A stretch of 64,000 nucleotides of DNA from Pseudomonas sp. HN11 (GCF_021390155.1 NZ_CP089985.1:1251001-1315000); one strand, 5' to 3'. Shown: positions 53,090 through 63,699, counted from the first letter of the stretch. The notes: generated from the sequence alone by a model not told the origin. Program-made: numbers and translations.

Positions 53090-53601
53090 TGAGCGACCTC
53101 GTGGCTAGACGCGGCGCCGTCCCGGCAGCGAAAAAGGCGTTGTTCCTGGTGTTCCACATCGGCGACGAACGTTACGCCCTCAAGGCCACCGAAGTGGCCG
53201 AGGTGCTGCCGCGCCTGCCGCTCACCCCCATTGCCCATGCGCCGACGTGGGTGGCGGGCATCTTTGCTCACCGTGGCGCGCTGGTGCCAGTGATCGACCT
53301 CAGCACCCTGACGTTCGGCAAACCGGCCCAGGCTCGTACCAGTACGCGCCTGGTGCTGGTCAATTACCAGCCGCAGCCTTGGGTTGAAGCCCGCTGGCTG
53401 GGACTGATCCTGGAGCAAGCCACCGACACCCTGCGTTGTGACCTGGGGGAGTTCAAGCCCTACGGCTTGGACAACCGCGAGGCGCCGTACCTGGGGCTGG
53501 TCCGTGAGGATGCCCTGGGCTTGATGCAGTGGATCGGCGTCAACGAACTGCTCACCGATGACGTGCGCGCCATGCTGTTTTCTGCCGAGCTACGGGTATG
53601 A
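53089..53601 (+). CDS. wspB: WspB, CheW-like coupling protein
   Basis: 170 aa CheW domain (FHIGDERYALKATEVAEVLP, AHRGALVPVIDL). Links WspA to the kinase WspE. Its ATG overlaps the wspA stop by one base, and its stop overlaps wspC by 4 nt. Confidence 0.93.
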   Translation: MSDLVARRGAVPAAKKALFLVFHIGDERYALKATEVAEVLPRLPLTPIAHAPTWVAGIFAHRGALVPVIDLSTLTFGKPAQARTSTRLVLVNYQPQPWVEARWLGLILEQATDTLRCDLGEFKPYGLDNREAPYLGLVREDALGLMQWIGVNELLTDDVRAMLFSAELRV

Positions 53602-54857
53602 GCCACGACCCGCGTTTCTTTGCCTTCCTTAAAGAGCGCATCGGCCTGGATGTCGCGTCGGTGGGCGAAGCCATCATCGAGCGCGCGTTGCGTCAGCGCA
53701 GCCAGGCCGTCAATGCGCAAACGGCCGACGATTACTGGCAGCACCTGCAAAGTTCCAACGATGAGCAACAGGCGCTGATCGAAGCGGTGATCGTTCCCGA
53801 AACCTGGTTTTTTCGTTATCCCGAATCCTTTGCGACCCTGGCCCGCCTCGCCAAGGCGCGCCTGGCCGAGATCAAGCAGATGCGCGCCCTGCGCATCCTC
53901 AGCCTGCCGTGCTCCACCGGCGAAGAACCTTATTCGATTGCCATGGCCTTACTGGATGCTGGCCTGGCGCCGCACCAGTTCAAGGTGCTGGGCCTGGATG
54001 TCAGCCCGCTGTCGGTGGAGCGCGCGCGGCGCGGGGTGTATGGCAAGAATTCTTTCCGTGGTGGTGATATAGCCTTTCGCGACCGCCATTTCATCGAATA
54101 CGGCGACGGCTATCACATAGCCGACCGCGTACGCGAACAGGTGCGCCTGCAAGTAGGCAACCTGCTCGATCCTGGCCTGTTGGCAAATGAAGCGAGCTAC
54201 GACTTCGTGTTCTGCCGCAACCTGCTGATCTACTTCGACCAACCGACCCAGAAGCAAGTCTTCGACGTGCTCAAGGGCCTGACCCACGTGGAAGGCGTGC
54301 TGTTTATCGGCCCAGCCGAGGGCAGCCTGCTGGGGCGCCATGGCATGCGCTCGATTGGCGTGCCGCAGTCGTTCGCGTTCAGTCGGCATGCCGAGCCGGT
54401 CAAGCCTGGGCCTGCGTTTATGCCCAAGGCTATGCCCATCCCAGCGCGCAGTGCGGCACCGATTTCGACCAAACCACGACCATTCAGCACTGTGAGTGCG
54501 CAGGTGGTGCCGATCAAGACGCCGCACACCGATGCGGGCGACCTGCTCAGCCGCATCGCCACCTTGGCGAACGAAGGCAAAAGCGCCGAAGCCCGCGCCG
54601 CATGCGAACAGTATTTGAGCAACCACCCGCCGGTCGCCCAGGTGTTCTATTGGCTGGGGCTGCTCAGCGATGTGGCGGGCAGTGCCTTGGAAGCCCAGGG
54701 TTATTATCGAAAAGCCTTGTACCTGGAACCCCAGCACCCGCAGGCCTTGATGCACCTGGCCGCGTTGCTCGAGTCCCAGGGCGACAGTGCGGGGGCGCGC
54801 CGTTTGCAGGCGCGGGCCGCCCGTAGCGAGCGAGCTGACAGTGAGTCCAAACGATGA
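53598..54857 (+). CDS. wspC: WspC, CheR-type receptor methyltransferase with TPR
   Basis: 419 aa. CheR domain at 1-270 (SLPCSTGEEPYSIAMALLD for SAM binding, FCRNLLIYFD), Pro-rich linker, and C-terminal TPR repeats (YWLGLLSDVAGSALEAQGYY, KALYLEPQHPQALMHLAAL). Methylates WspA and so raises signalling. Confidence 0.95.
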   Translation: MSHDPRFFAFLKERIGLDVASVGEAIIERALRQRSQAVNAQTADDYWQHLQSSNDEQQALIEAVIVPETWFFRYPESFATLARLAKARLAEIKQMRALRILSLPCSTGEEPYSIAMALLDAGLAPHQFKVLGLDVSPLSVERARRGVYGKNSFRGGDIAFRDRHFIEYGDGYHIADRVREQVRLQVGNLLDPGLLANEASYDFVFCRNLLIYFDQPTQKQVFDVLKGLTHVEGVLFIGPAEGSLLGRHGMRSIGVPQSFAFSRHAEPVKPGPAFMPKAMPIPARSAAPISTKPRPFSTVSAQVVPIKTPHTDAGDLLSRIATLANEGKSAEARAACEQYLSNHPPVAQVFYWLGLLSDVAGSALEAQGYYRKALYLEPQHPQALMHLAALLESQGDSAGARRLQARAARSERADSESKR

Positions 54858-55555
54858 GTAACACCGAGGCGCTCGACACCGCCGGCCTGGACCTGACCCT
54901 GGCCGATACCCAAGCCATCGACGACTGCTGGAATCGCATCGGCATTCATGGCGACAAGTCTTGCCCGTTGCTGACGGACCATATCCATTGCCGCAACTGT
55001 TCGGTGTACTCGGCGGCCGCCACGCGTTTGCTGGACCGTTACGCCTTGCAGCAGGACGAGCATCGCCCACACGCCGCCGTCGAGTTGGGCGAAGACGTGG
55101 TCACCCGTTCGCTGTTGATGTTCCGTCTCGGCGAGGAATGGCTGGGTATTGCCACCCGCTGCCTGGTGGAAGTGGCGCCGCTGCAACCGATTCATTCCCT
55201 GCCGCACCAGCGCTCGCGCGCTTTGCTCGGCGTAGCCAATGTGCGCGGCGCGCTGGTGGCGTGCCTGTCGCTGGTGGAACTGTTGGGCCTGGACGTCACC
55301 AGCCATGGCCCCAGCGGTGGGCGCATCATGCCGCGCATGTTGATCATCACCGCAGGGGATGGCCCGGTGGTGGTGCCGGTGGATGAAGTCGATGGTATCC
55401 ATGCCATCGATGAGCGTACCTTGAAGGCGGCATCGGCCTCGGGTACCCAGGCCAGCGCGCGCTACACCCAAGGCGTGTTGCAGTGGAAAGGCCGCAGCCT
55501 GCGTTGGTTGGACGAGGCGCAATTGTTGTCCGCCGTGACTCGGAGCCTCACATGA
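54854..55555 (+). CDS. wspD: WspD, second CheW-like coupling protein
   Basis: 233 aa. An N-terminal extension of about 80 residues with a Cys-containing segment (HIHCRNCSVYSAAATRLLDR) precedes a CheW domain (FRLGEEWLGIATRCLVEV, ANVRGALVACLSL). Overlaps wspC and wspE by 4 nt each. Confidence 0.93.
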   Translation: MSNTEALDTAGLDLTLADTQAIDDCWNRIGIHGDKSCPLLTDHIHCRNCSVYSAAATRLLDRYALQQDEHRPHAAVELGEDVVTRSLLMFRLGEEWLGIATRCLVEVAPLQPIHSLPHQRSRALLGVANVRGALVACLSLVELLGLDVTSHGPSGGRIMPRMLIITAGDGPVVVPVDEVDGIHAIDERTLKAASASGTQASARYTQGVLQWKGRSLRWLDEAQLLSAVTRSLT

Positions 55556-57816
55556 CCCCCGACCAGATGCGTGATGCCTCGCTGCTGGAACTTTTCAGCC
55601 TGGAAGCCGATGCGCAGACCCAGGTACTGAGCGCGGGCCTGCTGGCCCTGGAGCGCAACCCCACCCAGGCTGATCAGCTCGAAGCCTGCATGCGCGCCGC
55701 TCACTCGCTCAAGGGTGCGGCACGCATCGTCGGGGTGGACGCCGGGGTCAGCGTCTCCCATGTGATGGAAGATTGTCTGGTCAGCGCCCAGGAAAGCCGC
55801 CTGTACCTGCAGCCCGAACATATTGATGCGTTGCTGCAAGGCACCGACCTGCTGATGCGCATCGCCACGCCGGGCAACGACGTCGGGCCGACGGACATCG
55901 AAGCCTACGTGGCCTTGATGGAGCGCTTGCTGGACCCGTCCCAGGCACCGGTCAAAATGGCACCGCCGCCGCCCGCGCCCATTGTTGAAGAACTGCCGCC
56001 GGAACCCGAGCCCGCGCCGCCGGTGGCCGCCGAGCCGCCACGCCAGAGCAAACGCATGACCGAAGGCGGCGAACGCGTACTGCGGGTGACCGCCGAGCGT
56101 TTGAACAGCCTGCTGGACCTGTCGAGCAAATCCCTGGTGGAAACCCAGCGGCTCAAGCCGTACCTGGCCAGCCTGCAACGCCTCAAGCGCATTCAAAGCC
56201 AGAGCGTACGGGCCCTGGATACGTTGGACGGGCAACTCAAGACCCAAAACCTGAATCTTGAAGCCCAGGAGGCACTGGCCGACACCCGCCGTCTGCTCAG
56301 CGAAGCGCAAGCCTTGCTGGCAGAAAAAACCGCAGAGCTGGATGAGTTCGGCTGGCAGGCCGGGCAGCGTGCCCAAGTGCTTTACGACACCGCGCTGGCG
56401 TGCCGCATGCGCCCGTTTGCCGATGTGCTGGCCGGGCAAGTGCGCATGGTGCGCGACCTCGGGCGCAGTCTCGGCAAGCAGGTGCGGCTGGAGATCGAGG
56501 GCGAAAAGACCCAGGTCGACCGCGACGTGCTGGAGAAACTCGAAGCCCCGTTGACCCATTTGTTGCGCAACGCCGTCGACCACGGCATCGAAATGCCTGA
56601 GCAACGCTTGCTGGCGGGCAAACCGGCGGAGGGCCTGATTCGCTTGCGCGCGTCCCATCAGGCGGGTTTGCTGGTGCTGGAATTGAGCGATGACGGCAAC
56701 GGTGTCGACCTGGAGCGCCTGCGCGGCACCATCGTCGACCGGCATTTGTCGCCGCTGGAAACGGCCCTGCGCCTGAGCGAAGAAGAACTGCTGACGTTCC
56801 TGTTCCTGCCGGGGTTCAGCCTGCGCGACAAGGTCACGCAAGTGTCCGGGCGCGGGGTCGGCCTGGATGCAGTGCAGCATATGGTCCGCCAACTGCGCGG
56901 CGCAGTGGTGCTGGAGCAGACGGCGGGGCAGGGCAGTCGTTTTCACCTGGAAGTGCCATTGACCCTGTCGGTGGTGCGCAGCCTGGTGGTGGAAGTCGGC
57001 GAAGAGGCCTACGCATTCCCACTGGCTCATATCGAGCGCATGTGCGACCTGGCGCCGGACGACATCGTGCAACTGGAAGGTCGCCAGCATTTCTGGCACG
57101 AGGGCCGGCACGTGGGCCTGGTCGCCGCCAGCCAGTTGCTGCAGCGCCCTGCAGGGCAGAATCAGTCGGACACCTTGAAAGTCGTGGTGATTCGCGAGCG
57201 CGATGCCGTGTACGGGATTGCCGTGGAGCGTTTTATCGGCGAGCGTACGCTGGTGGTGCTGCCGCTGGATGATCGCCTGGGCAAGGTCCAGGATATTTCC
57301 GCCGGCGCGTTGCTGGATGACGGCTCGGTGGTGTTGATCGTCGACGTTGAAGACATGCTGCGTTCGGTGGACAAGCTGCTGAACACCGGCCGATTGGAAC
57401 GGATTGCCCGGCGCAGTCAACAAGCCACCGAGGCACCGCGTAAACGGGTGTTGGTGGTGGATGACTCGCTGACCGTGCGCGAGCTGCAACGCAAATTATT
57501 ACTTAATCGTGGTTATGAAGTGGCCGTGGCGGTCGATGGCATGGACGGCTGGAACGCCTTGCGCTCCGAAGACTTTGACCTGTTGATCACTGATATTGAT
57601 ATGCCTCGTATGGACGGTATTGAATTGGTCACACTCTTGCGCCGTGACACCCGCCTGCAATCGTTGCCGGTGATGGTGGTGTCCTACAAGGATCGCGAAG
57701 AAGACCGACGTCGTGGACTGGACGCCGGCGCCGACTATTATTTAGCCAAAGCCAGTTTCCACGATGACGCCCTGCTGGACGCCGTGGTGGAACTGATCGG
57801 AGGCGCGCGGGCATGA
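55552..57816 (+). CDS. wspE: WspE, hybrid CheA-type histidine kinase/response regulator
   Basis: 754 aa from ATG 55552. HPt domain with the phosphorylated His in AAHSLKGAARIVG, dimerisation region, HATPase (HLLRNAVDHGIEMPEQR, GRGVGLDAVQHMV), CheW-like regulatory domain and C-terminal receiver (VVDDSLTVREL, Asp in ITDIDMPRMDG). Phosphorylates WspR and WspF. Confidence 0.96.
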   Translation: MTPDQMRDASLLELFSLEADAQTQVLSAGLLALERNPTQADQLEACMRAAHSLKGAARIVGVDAGVSVSHVMEDCLVSAQESRLYLQPEHIDALLQGTDLLMRIATPGNDVGPTDIEAYVALMERLLDPSQAPVKMAPPPPAPIVEELPPEPEPAPPVAAEPPRQSKRMTEGGERVLRVTAERLNSLLDLSSKSLVETQRLKPYLASLQRLKRIQSQSVRALDTLDGQLKTQNLNLEAQEALADTRRLLSEAQALLAEKTAELDEFGWQAGQRAQVLYDTALACRMRPFADVLAGQVRMVRDLGRSLGKQVRLEIEGEKTQVDRDVLEKLEAPLTHLLRNAVDHGIEMPEQRLLAGKPAEGLIRLRASHQAGLLVLELSDDGNGVDLERLRGTIVDRHLSPLETALRLSEEELLTFLFLPGFSLRDKVTQVSGRGVGLDAVQHMVRQLRGAVVLEQTAGQGSRFHLEVPLTLSVVRSLVVEVGEEAYAFPLAHIERMCDLAPDDIVQLEGRQHFWHEGRHVGLVAASQLLQRPAGQNQSDTLKVVVIRERDAVYGIAVERFIGERTLVVLPLDDRLGKVQDISAGALLDDGSVVLIVDVEDMLRSVDKLLNTGRLERIARRSQQATEAPRKRVLVVDDSLTVRELQRKLLLNRGYEVAVAVDGMDGWNALRSEDFDLLITDIDMPRMDGIELVTLLRRDTRLQSLPVMVVSYKDREEDRRRGLDAGADYYLAKASFHDDALLDAVVELIGGARA

Positions 57817-58823
57817 GGATTGCGATCGTCAATGACATGCCCTTGGCGGTGGAGGCCTTGCGCCGCGCCTTGAGCTTCGAGCCCGCGCATCAAGTTGTCT
57901 GGGTGGCCACCAATGGCCTGGAAGCGGTGCAGCGCTGCGCCGAACTGACACCGGACCTGATCCTGATGGACCTGATCATGCCGGTGATGGACGGTGTGGA
58001 AGCCACCCGCCGGATCATGGCCGAGACGCCCTGCGCCATCGTTATCGTGACCGTCGACCGCCAGGCCAACGTCAGCCGGGTATTCGAAGCCATGGGCCAT
58101 GGCGCCCTGGATGTGGTGGACACGCCGCCTCTGGGCGTGGGCAACCCCAAGGATGCGGCGGCGCCGCTGCTGCGCAAGATCCTCAATATTGGCTGGTTGA
58201 TCGGCCAGCGCGGCAGCCGCGTGCGCGCCGAAACCGTTGCCCCGCGGATCACCGGCAAACGCCAGAGCCTGGTGGCCATCGGTTCGTCGGCAGGTGGTCC
58301 GGCCGCCCTGGAAATCCTGCTCAAGGGCTTGCCGCGGGACTTTCCCGCCGCCATTGTACTGGTGCAACATGTGGACCAGGTGTTCGCCGCCGGCATGGCC
58401 GAGTGGCTGAGCAGCGCCTCCGGCCTGCCGGTGCGCCTGGCCCGCGAAGGCGAACCGCCACAAAGTGGCGTAGTGCTGCTGGCCGGCACTAACCATCACA
58501 TTCGTTTATTGAAGAATGGCACGCTAGCCTATACCGCAGAGCCAGTGAACGAGATTTACCGACCTTCGATCGACGTGTTTTTCGAAAGCGTGGCCAGTCA
58601 TTGGAATGGCGATGCTGTCGGCGTGCTGTTGACCGGCATGGGGCGCGATGGCGCCCAGGGCCTCAAGTTATTGCGTGAACAAGGTTATTTGACCATCGCC
58701 CAGGATCAGCACAGCTCGGCGGTGTATGGCATGCCCAAAGCGGCGGCGGCGATTGATGCTGCTGTTGAAATTCGCCCACTGGATAGAATTGCGCCCCGAT
58801 TGCTGGAGGTCTTTGCAAAATGA
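57813..58823 (+). CDS. wspF: WspF, CheB-type methylesterase
   Basis: 336 aa. Receiver domain with phosphoacceptor Asp in LILMDLIMPVMDG; methylesterase domain with the catalytic Ser in AIGSSAGGPAAL, His in VLVQHVDQVFAAGMAEWL, Asp in GMGRDGAQGL. Resets WspA methylation. Loss-of-function mutations in this gene are a classic route to wrinkly-spreader colonies; the copy here looks intact. Confidence 0.96.
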   Translation: MRIAIVNDMPLAVEALRRALSFEPAHQVVWVATNGLEAVQRCAELTPDLILMDLIMPVMDGVEATRRIMAETPCAIVIVTVDRQANVSRVFEAMGHGALDVVDTPPLGVGNPKDAAAPLLRKILNIGWLIGQRGSRVRAETVAPRITGKRQSLVAIGSSAGGPAALEILLKGLPRDFPAAIVLVQHVDQVFAAGMAEWLSSASGLPVRLAREGEPPQSGVVLLAGTNHHIRLLKNGTLAYTAEPVNEIYRPSIDVFFESVASHWNGDAVGVLLTGMGRDGAQGLKLLREQGYLTIAQDQHSSAVYGMPKAAAAIDAAVEIRPLDRIAPRLLEVFAK

Positions 58824-58874
58824 ACATGGCCTCCCGCGGTGCTGGCTTGCAGGTAGTAATTCAGGTGACTGCAC

Positions 58875-59876
58875 ATGAATGATTTACAGATCGACGACAT
58901 CAAGACCGACGAAAATGCCGCCATGGTGTTGCTGGTCGACGACCAGGCCATGATCGGCGAAGCCGTGCGGCGTGGCCTGGCCCATGAAGAAAATATCGAC
59001 TTCCACTTCTGCGCCGATCCTCATCAGGCGATTGCCCAGGCGATCCGCATCAAGCCGACCGTTATCCTGCAGGATCTGGTGATGCCTGGCCTCGACGGAC
59101 TGACCTTGGTGCGCGAATACCGTAATCACCCGGCCACGCAGAACATCCCGATCATTGTGCTTTCGACCAAGGAAGACCCACTGATCAAGAGCGCGGCGTT
59201 TTCTGCCGGGGCCAATGATTATCTGGTCAAGCTGCCGGACAATATCGAACTGGTGGCGCGCATTCGCTATCACTCGCGCTCGTACATGACCTTGTTGCAG
59301 CGGGATGCGGCTTATCGTGCGCTGCGGGTCAGCCAACAGCAGTTGCTGGACACCAATCTGGTGCTGCAGCGATTGATGAACTCCGATGGCCTGACCGGGC
59401 TGTCCAACCGTCGCCACTTCGATGAGTACCTGGAGTTGGAGTGGCGGCGTGCCATGCGTGACCAGACCCAGTTGTCGTTGTTGATGATTGATGTGGATTT
59501 CTTCAAAACCTATAACGATAGCTTTGGGCATGTCGAGGGCGATGAGGCGTTGCGCAAGGTTGCAGCGACCATTCGTGAGGCCAGCAGTCGGCCTTCGGAT
59601 TTGCCGGCGCGCTATGGTGGTGAGGAGTTTGCGTTGGTCTTACCGAATACGTCGCCAGGCGGGGCGCGGTTGGTGGCCGAGAAGCTGCGGATGGCGGTGG
59701 CTGCGCTGAAAATTCCGCATAACGCGCCGACAGAGGGTTCCAGCCTGACCGTCAGCATTGGGCTGTCGACCATGACGCCGGTGCAGGGGACGGATTACCG
59801 GCAGGTGATCCTGGCGGCGGATAAGGGGTTGTATACGGCCAAGCATAATGGGCGCAATCAGGTTGGGATTGAGTAG
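58875..59876 (+). CDS. wspR: WspR, response regulator diguanylate cyclase
   Basis: 333 aa. Receiver domain ([10 protein letters not shown], Asp in [11 protein letters not shown]), helical stalk, GGDEF domain with active-site YGGEEFALV and the inhibitory I-site RPSD five residues upstream. Makes cyclic di-GMP when phosphorylated by WspE, driving cellulose and biofilm formation. 51 bp after wspF. Confidence 0.97.
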   Translation: MNDLQIDDIKTDENAAMVLLVDDQAMIGEAVRRGLAHEENIDFHFCADPHQAIAQAIRIKPTVILQDLVMPGLDGLTLVREYRNHPATQNIPIIVLSTKEDPLIKSAAFSAGANDYLVKLPDNIELVARIRYHSRSYMTLLQRDAAYRALRVSQQQLLDTNLVLQRLMNSDGLTGLSNRRHFDEYLELEWRRAMRDQTQLSLLMIDVDFFKTYNDSFGHVEGDEALRKVAATIREASSRPSDLPARYGGEEFALVLPNTSPGGARLVAEKLRMAVAALKIPHNAPTEGSSLTVSIGLSTMTPVQGTDYRQVILAADKGLYTAKHNGRNQVGIE

Positions 59877-59896
59877 GGCTTGGCGCTGCTTAGTAC

Positions 59897-60097
59897 ATAT
59901 CCATTACTTAGGTTATAGCCGCTTATGGGTCCGCCCTTACGGCGGCCCCCCAAATCCATGTCGGATTACGGGCATACCGAGCCTAGGCGAGGTGCCAAGT
60001 GTTGGGGCAAGAGCGCTTTGGTTACTTTCGCGCTTTTTCGAAAGTGACCCGCCGTAAGGGCGGGACCATAAGTGGCCGTTACCTGCATAACGGATAT
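59897..60097. repeat. 201-bp MITE-like inverted-repeat element between wspR and prfB
   Basis: Two 49-bp arms (59897-59945 and 60049-60097) are inverted copies with few differences. They share ATATCC at the outer ends and CGCCCTTACGGCGG at the inner ends. The 103-bp centre contains GCGCTTTGGTTACTTTCGCG and CTTTTTCGAAAG. It resembles a Pseudomonas repeat often mis-annotated as small ORFs. The right end lies 105 bp before the prfB start. Confidence 0.78.
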
Positions 60098-60202
60098 GCC
60101 CCCCACCAACCCCACGCCTTTTCGCCCAGCGGACTGCCGCTCCCCCCCATTTCCCGTTATACTCGCCGGCTTTCAAAAGTTCGCCAACGAGTGCTGCCCG
60201 CC

Positions 60203-61298
60203 ATGGAAATCAACCCGATCCTTAACACCATCAAGGACCTGTCCGAGCGCTCCGAAACTATTCGGGGGTATCTTTGACTACGATCAAAAGCACGAGCGCC
60301 TGACCGAAGTCAATCGCGAGCTTGAAGATCCTGCTGTCTGGAACAAACCTGAATACGCCCAGGAGCTGGGCCGCGAGCGCGCTGCGCTGGCGCAGATCGT
60401 CGATACCCTCGACGAACTGAACACCGGTCTGGCCGATTGCCGTGACCTGCTGGACATGGCCGTCGAAGAAAACGACGAAGGCGCAGTGGGCGATGTCGTC
60501 GCCGAGCTGGCCCGTCTCGAGGAAAACCTCGCCAAACTCGAATTCCGCCGCATGTTCAGCCACGAGATGGACCCGAACAACGCCTACCTGGACATCCAGG
60601 CCGGCTCCGGCGGCACCGAGGCCCAGGACTGGGCCAACATCCTGCTGCGCATGTACCTGCGCTGGGCGGACAAACGCGGTTTCGAAGCGACCATCATGGA
60701 ACTGTCCGCCGGTGAAGTCGCCGGTATCAAGGGCGCGACCGTGCACATCAAGGGTGAATATGCCTTTGGCTGGTTGCGCACCGAGATCGGCGTGCACCGC
60801 CTGGTACGCAAGAGCCCGTTCGACTCCGGCAACCGTCGCCACACCTCGTTCTCCGCCGTTTTCGTCTCGCCAGAGATCGACGACAAGGTGGAAATCGAAA
60901 TCAACCCGGCCGACCTGCGCATCGACACCTACCGCTCCTCCGGTGCCGGTGGTCAGCACGTAAACACCACCGACTCGGCCGTACGTATTACCCACGTACC
61001 GACCAACACCGTGGTCAGCTGCCAGAACGAACGTTCCCAGCACGCCAACAAGGACACCGCCATGAAAATGCTGCGGGCCAAGTTGTACGAGCAGGAAATG
61101 CAGAAGCGCAATGCCGCGTCCCAGGCGCTGGAAGACACCAAGTCGGATATCGGCTGGGGTCATCAGATCCGCTCTTATGTGCTCGATGCGTCGCGGATCA
61201 AGGATCTGCGCACTAACATCGAACGCAGTGACTGTGACAAGGTACTCGACGGTGATATCGACGAATACCTGGAAGCCAGCCTGAAATCCGGCCTGTAA
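60203..61298 (+). CDS. prfB: peptide chain release factor 2 (programmed frameshift gene)
   Basis: About 364 aa, made by joining 60203-60274 to 60276-61298 through a +1 frameshift. Release factor for UAA and UGA. The SPF codon-recognition tripeptide is in [11 protein letters not shown]; the catalytic GGQ is in [16 protein letters not shown]. Without the frameshift the frame ends at TGA 60275-60277 after 24 codons. Confidence 0.97.
60264..60277 (+). promoter_or_regulatory. prfB +1 frameshift signal
   Basis: CGG GGG TAT CTT TGA C: an internal Shine-Dalgarno-like GGGGG, the CUU slip codon (60272-60274) and an in-frame UGA. Low RF2 causes slipping into +1 and so more RF2, the conserved autoregulatory device of prfB. 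Confidence 0.95.
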
Positions 61299-61360
61299 TC
61301 CCTTGCCGGCGATCCCCGGCCTGAGCCTGGGACAACGAACCTGATGGAAAATTTAAAGAC

Positions 61361-62860
61361 ATGAGCGACCAACAACCCGACCAGGCCCTGCAACAGGAAG
61401 AAAACTCCCTGATCGCCCTGCGCAAGGAAAAGCTTGCTGCCGAGCGCGCCAAGGGCAATGCCTTTCCCAACGACTTTCGCCGCGAAAACTACTGCGATGC
61501 CTTGCAGAAACAGTACGCGGACAAGACCAAGGAAGAGCTGGCAGAGGCTGCGATCCCGGTCAAGGTGGCAGGTCGCATCATGCTCAACCGTGGCTCGTTC
61601 ATGGTGATCCAGGACATGACCGGTCGCATCCAGGTCTACGTCAACCGCAAGACCTTGCCTGAAGAAACCCTGGCCTCGGTGAAAACCTGGGACATGGGCG
61701 ACATCATCGCCGCCGAAGGCACCCTGGCCCGTTCCGGCAAGGGTGACCTGTACGTCGAGATGACCAACGTGCGCCTGCTGACCAAGTCGCTGCGCCCGCT
61801 GCCGGACAAGCACCACGGCCTGACCGACACTGAACAGCGCTACCGCCAGCGCTACGTTGACCTTATCGTCAACGAAGAGGTGCGCCACACTTTCCGTGTG
61901 CGCTCGCAAGTGATCGCACACATCCGCAGCTTCCTGATGCAGCGCGACTTCCTTGAAGTCGAAACGCCGATGCTGCAGACCATTCCTGGCGGCGCCGCAG
62001 CCAAGCCGTTCGAAACCCACCATAACGCGCTGGACATGGAAATGTTCCTGCGTATCGCGCCGGAGCTGTACCTCAAGCGCCTGGTGGTTGGCGGCTTCGA
62101 AAAAGTGTTCGAGATCAACCGCAACTTCCGTAACGAAGGCGTTTCGACGCGTCACAATCCAGAATTCACCATGTTGGAGTTCTACCAGGCCTACGCCGAC
62201 TACGAAGACAACATGGACCTGACCGAAGAACTGTTCCGCGAACTGGCGCAGTTGGTCCTGGGCAGCACTGACGTGCCGTACGGCGACAAGGTATTCCACT
62301 TCGGCGAGCCATTCGTGCGTCTGTCGGTGTTCGACTCGATCCTCAAGTACAACCCCGAGCTGACCGCCGATGACCTGAACGACATCGACAAGGCCCGCGC
62401 CATCGCCAAGAAAGCCGGCGCCAAGGTGCTGGGTTTCGAAGGCCTGGGCAAACTGCAGGTGATGATTTTCGAGGAGCTGGTTGAGCACAAGCTGGAGCAG
62501 CCACACTTCATTACCCAGTACCCGTTCGAAGTGTCGCCGCTGGCCCGTCGCAACGACGACAACCCGAACGTCACCGACCGTTTCGAGCTGTTCATCGGTG
62601 GCCGCGAAATCGCCAACGCCTACTCCGAGTTGAACGACGCGCAAGACCAGGCCGAGCGCTTCATGGCCCAGGTGGCCGACAAAGACGCCGGCGACGACGA
62701 AGCCATGCACTACGACGCAGACTTCGTGCGTGCCCTGGAATACGGCATGCCGCCGACGGCCGGTGAAGGTATCGGCATCGACCGCCTGGTGATGTTGTTG
62801 ACAGACTCGCCGTCGATCCGCGACGTGATCTTGTTTCCGCACATGCGGCCACAAGCGTAA
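61361..62860 (+). CDS. lysS: lysyl-tRNA synthetase (class II)
   Basis: 499 aa. N-terminal OB-fold anticodon-binding domain ([20 protein letters not shown]) and class II catalytic core: motif 1 near [12 protein letters not shown], motif 2 in [20 protein letters not shown], motif 3 in [16 protein letters not shown]. 62 bp after prfB, likely one operon as in E. coli. Confidence 0.97.
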   Translation: MSDQQPDQALQQEENSLIALRKEKLAAERAKGNAFPNDFRRENYCDALQKQYADKTKEELAEAAIPVKVAGRIMLNRGSFMVIQDMTGRIQVYVNRKTLPEETLASVKTWDMGDIIAAEGTLARSGKGDLYVEMTNVRLLTKSLRPLPDKHHGLTDTEQRYRQRYVDLIVNEEVRHTFRVRSQVIAHIRSFLMQRDFLEVETPMLQTIPGGAAAKPFETHHNALDMEMFLRIAPELYLKRLVVGGFEKVFEINRNFRNEGVSTRHNPEFTMLEFYQAYADYEDNMDLTEELFRELAQLVLGSTDVPYGDKVFHFGEPFVRLSVFDSILKYNPELTADDLNDIDKARAIAKKAGAKVLGFEGLGKLQVMIFEELVEHKLEQPHFITQYPFEVSPLARRNDDNPNVTDRFELFIGGREIANAYSELNDAQDQAERFMAQVADKDAGDDEAMHYDADFVRALEYGMPPTAGEGIGIDRLVMLLTDSPSIRDVILFPHMRPQA

Positions 62861-62876
62861 CCGTAGCGAAATCCAG

Positions 62877-62904
62877 AGCCGCCTTTTATAAGGCGGCTTT
62901 TTTA
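62877..62904 (+). terminator. rho-independent terminator of prfB-lysS
   Basis: Perfect 9-bp stem AGCCGCCTT (62877-62885) / AAGGCGGCT (62890-62898), TTAT loop, seven T. Confidence 0.92.
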
Positions 62905-62966
62905 TGTGGCGTCTTTAAGCGTCAAGCAAACAGCGCCAGGTTTTGATCTATTCAAGGATGTGTGTC

Positions 62967-63683
62967 GTGAACCGCGTAACCGCTCAAGAAGGCGCCGCCG
63001 GCGTTGCCGCTGCCGTGGCTGAAAGCGTCCAGTACCAGGGCCGCAAGGCCAGTCGTCGGGGCAGCGAGCAGCGCAGGCAAGACATTCTCGATGCAGCCAT
63101 GCGCATTGTGGTTCGCGATGGCGTACGAGCCGTGCGCCATCGCGCGGTGGCGGCGGAGGCTGGGGTGCCATTGTCGGCCACCACCTACTATTTCAAAGAC
63201 ATCGATGATCTACTCACCGACACCTTCGCCCAATACGTCGAGCGAAGCGCCGCGTTCATGGGCAAGCTGTGGGTGCGCAACGAAGGCCTGCTGCGCGAGA
63301 TGGTCGCCTACGGTGACGGCAGCCCGCAGTCACGCTCGCAACTGGCCGATGACATTGCGCGGCTGACCGCTGATTACGTCTTGCGCCAACTGACCAACCG
63401 TCGTGAACACCTGATGGCCGAGCAGGCGTTTCGTCAGGAAGCCTTGCTCAACCCGCGCCTGGCCGAGTTGGTGCGTTCCCACCAGCAGATTCTGTTGCAG
63501 GGCACGGGGCAGTTTTTCCAGGTGCTGGGCTCCCGTGAGCCACGACAGGATGCCAAAGTGTTGACGGCGATAATCAGTCGGATGGAATATCAGGGCCTGC
63601 TGGGCGGCGCAGAGCCTCTGACCGGTGAAGAGATGCTTGAGATCCTCAAGCGTTACATGCATTTGGTGTTGGCCTCGGTCTGA
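62967..63683 (+). CDS. TetR-family transcriptional regulator
   Basis: 238 aa from GTG 62967 (AAGGA 8 bp upstream). HTH at about 40-85 (RRQDILDAAMRIVVRDGVRA, VRHRAVAAEAGVPLSATTYY). The neighbourhood (after lysS, before a lipoprotein gene) matches PA3699 in P. aeruginosa. Ligand and targets unknown; the lipoprotein gene 16 bp downstream is probably co-transcribed. Confidence 0.85.
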   Translation: MNRVTAQEGAAGVAAAVAESVQYQGRKASRRGSEQRRQDILDAAMRIVVRDGVRAVRHRAVAAEAGVPLSATTYYFKDIDDLLTDTFAQYVERSAAFMGKLWVRNEGLLREMVAYGDGSPQSRSQLADDIARLTADYVLRQLTNRREHLMAEQAFRQEALLNPRLAELVRSHQQILLQGTGQFFQVLGSREPRQDAKVLTAIISRMEYQGLLGGAEPLTGEEMLEILKRYMHLVLASV

Positions 63684-63699
63684 CACCGGGGGATGTCCA

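Noticed and set aside
55462..57489. 675-codon minus-strand frame opposite wspE
   Set aside because: Antisense shadow rich in His, Gln and Arg; wspE has complete kinase motifs.
57813..58823. Loss-of-function mutation in wspF
   Set aside because: Receiver Asp and all three catalytic residues are present and the frame is full length.
59937..60176. 79-codon minus-strand frame between wspR and prfB
   Set aside because: Lies mostly inside the inverted-repeat element at 59897-60097; typical false gene call from this repeat.
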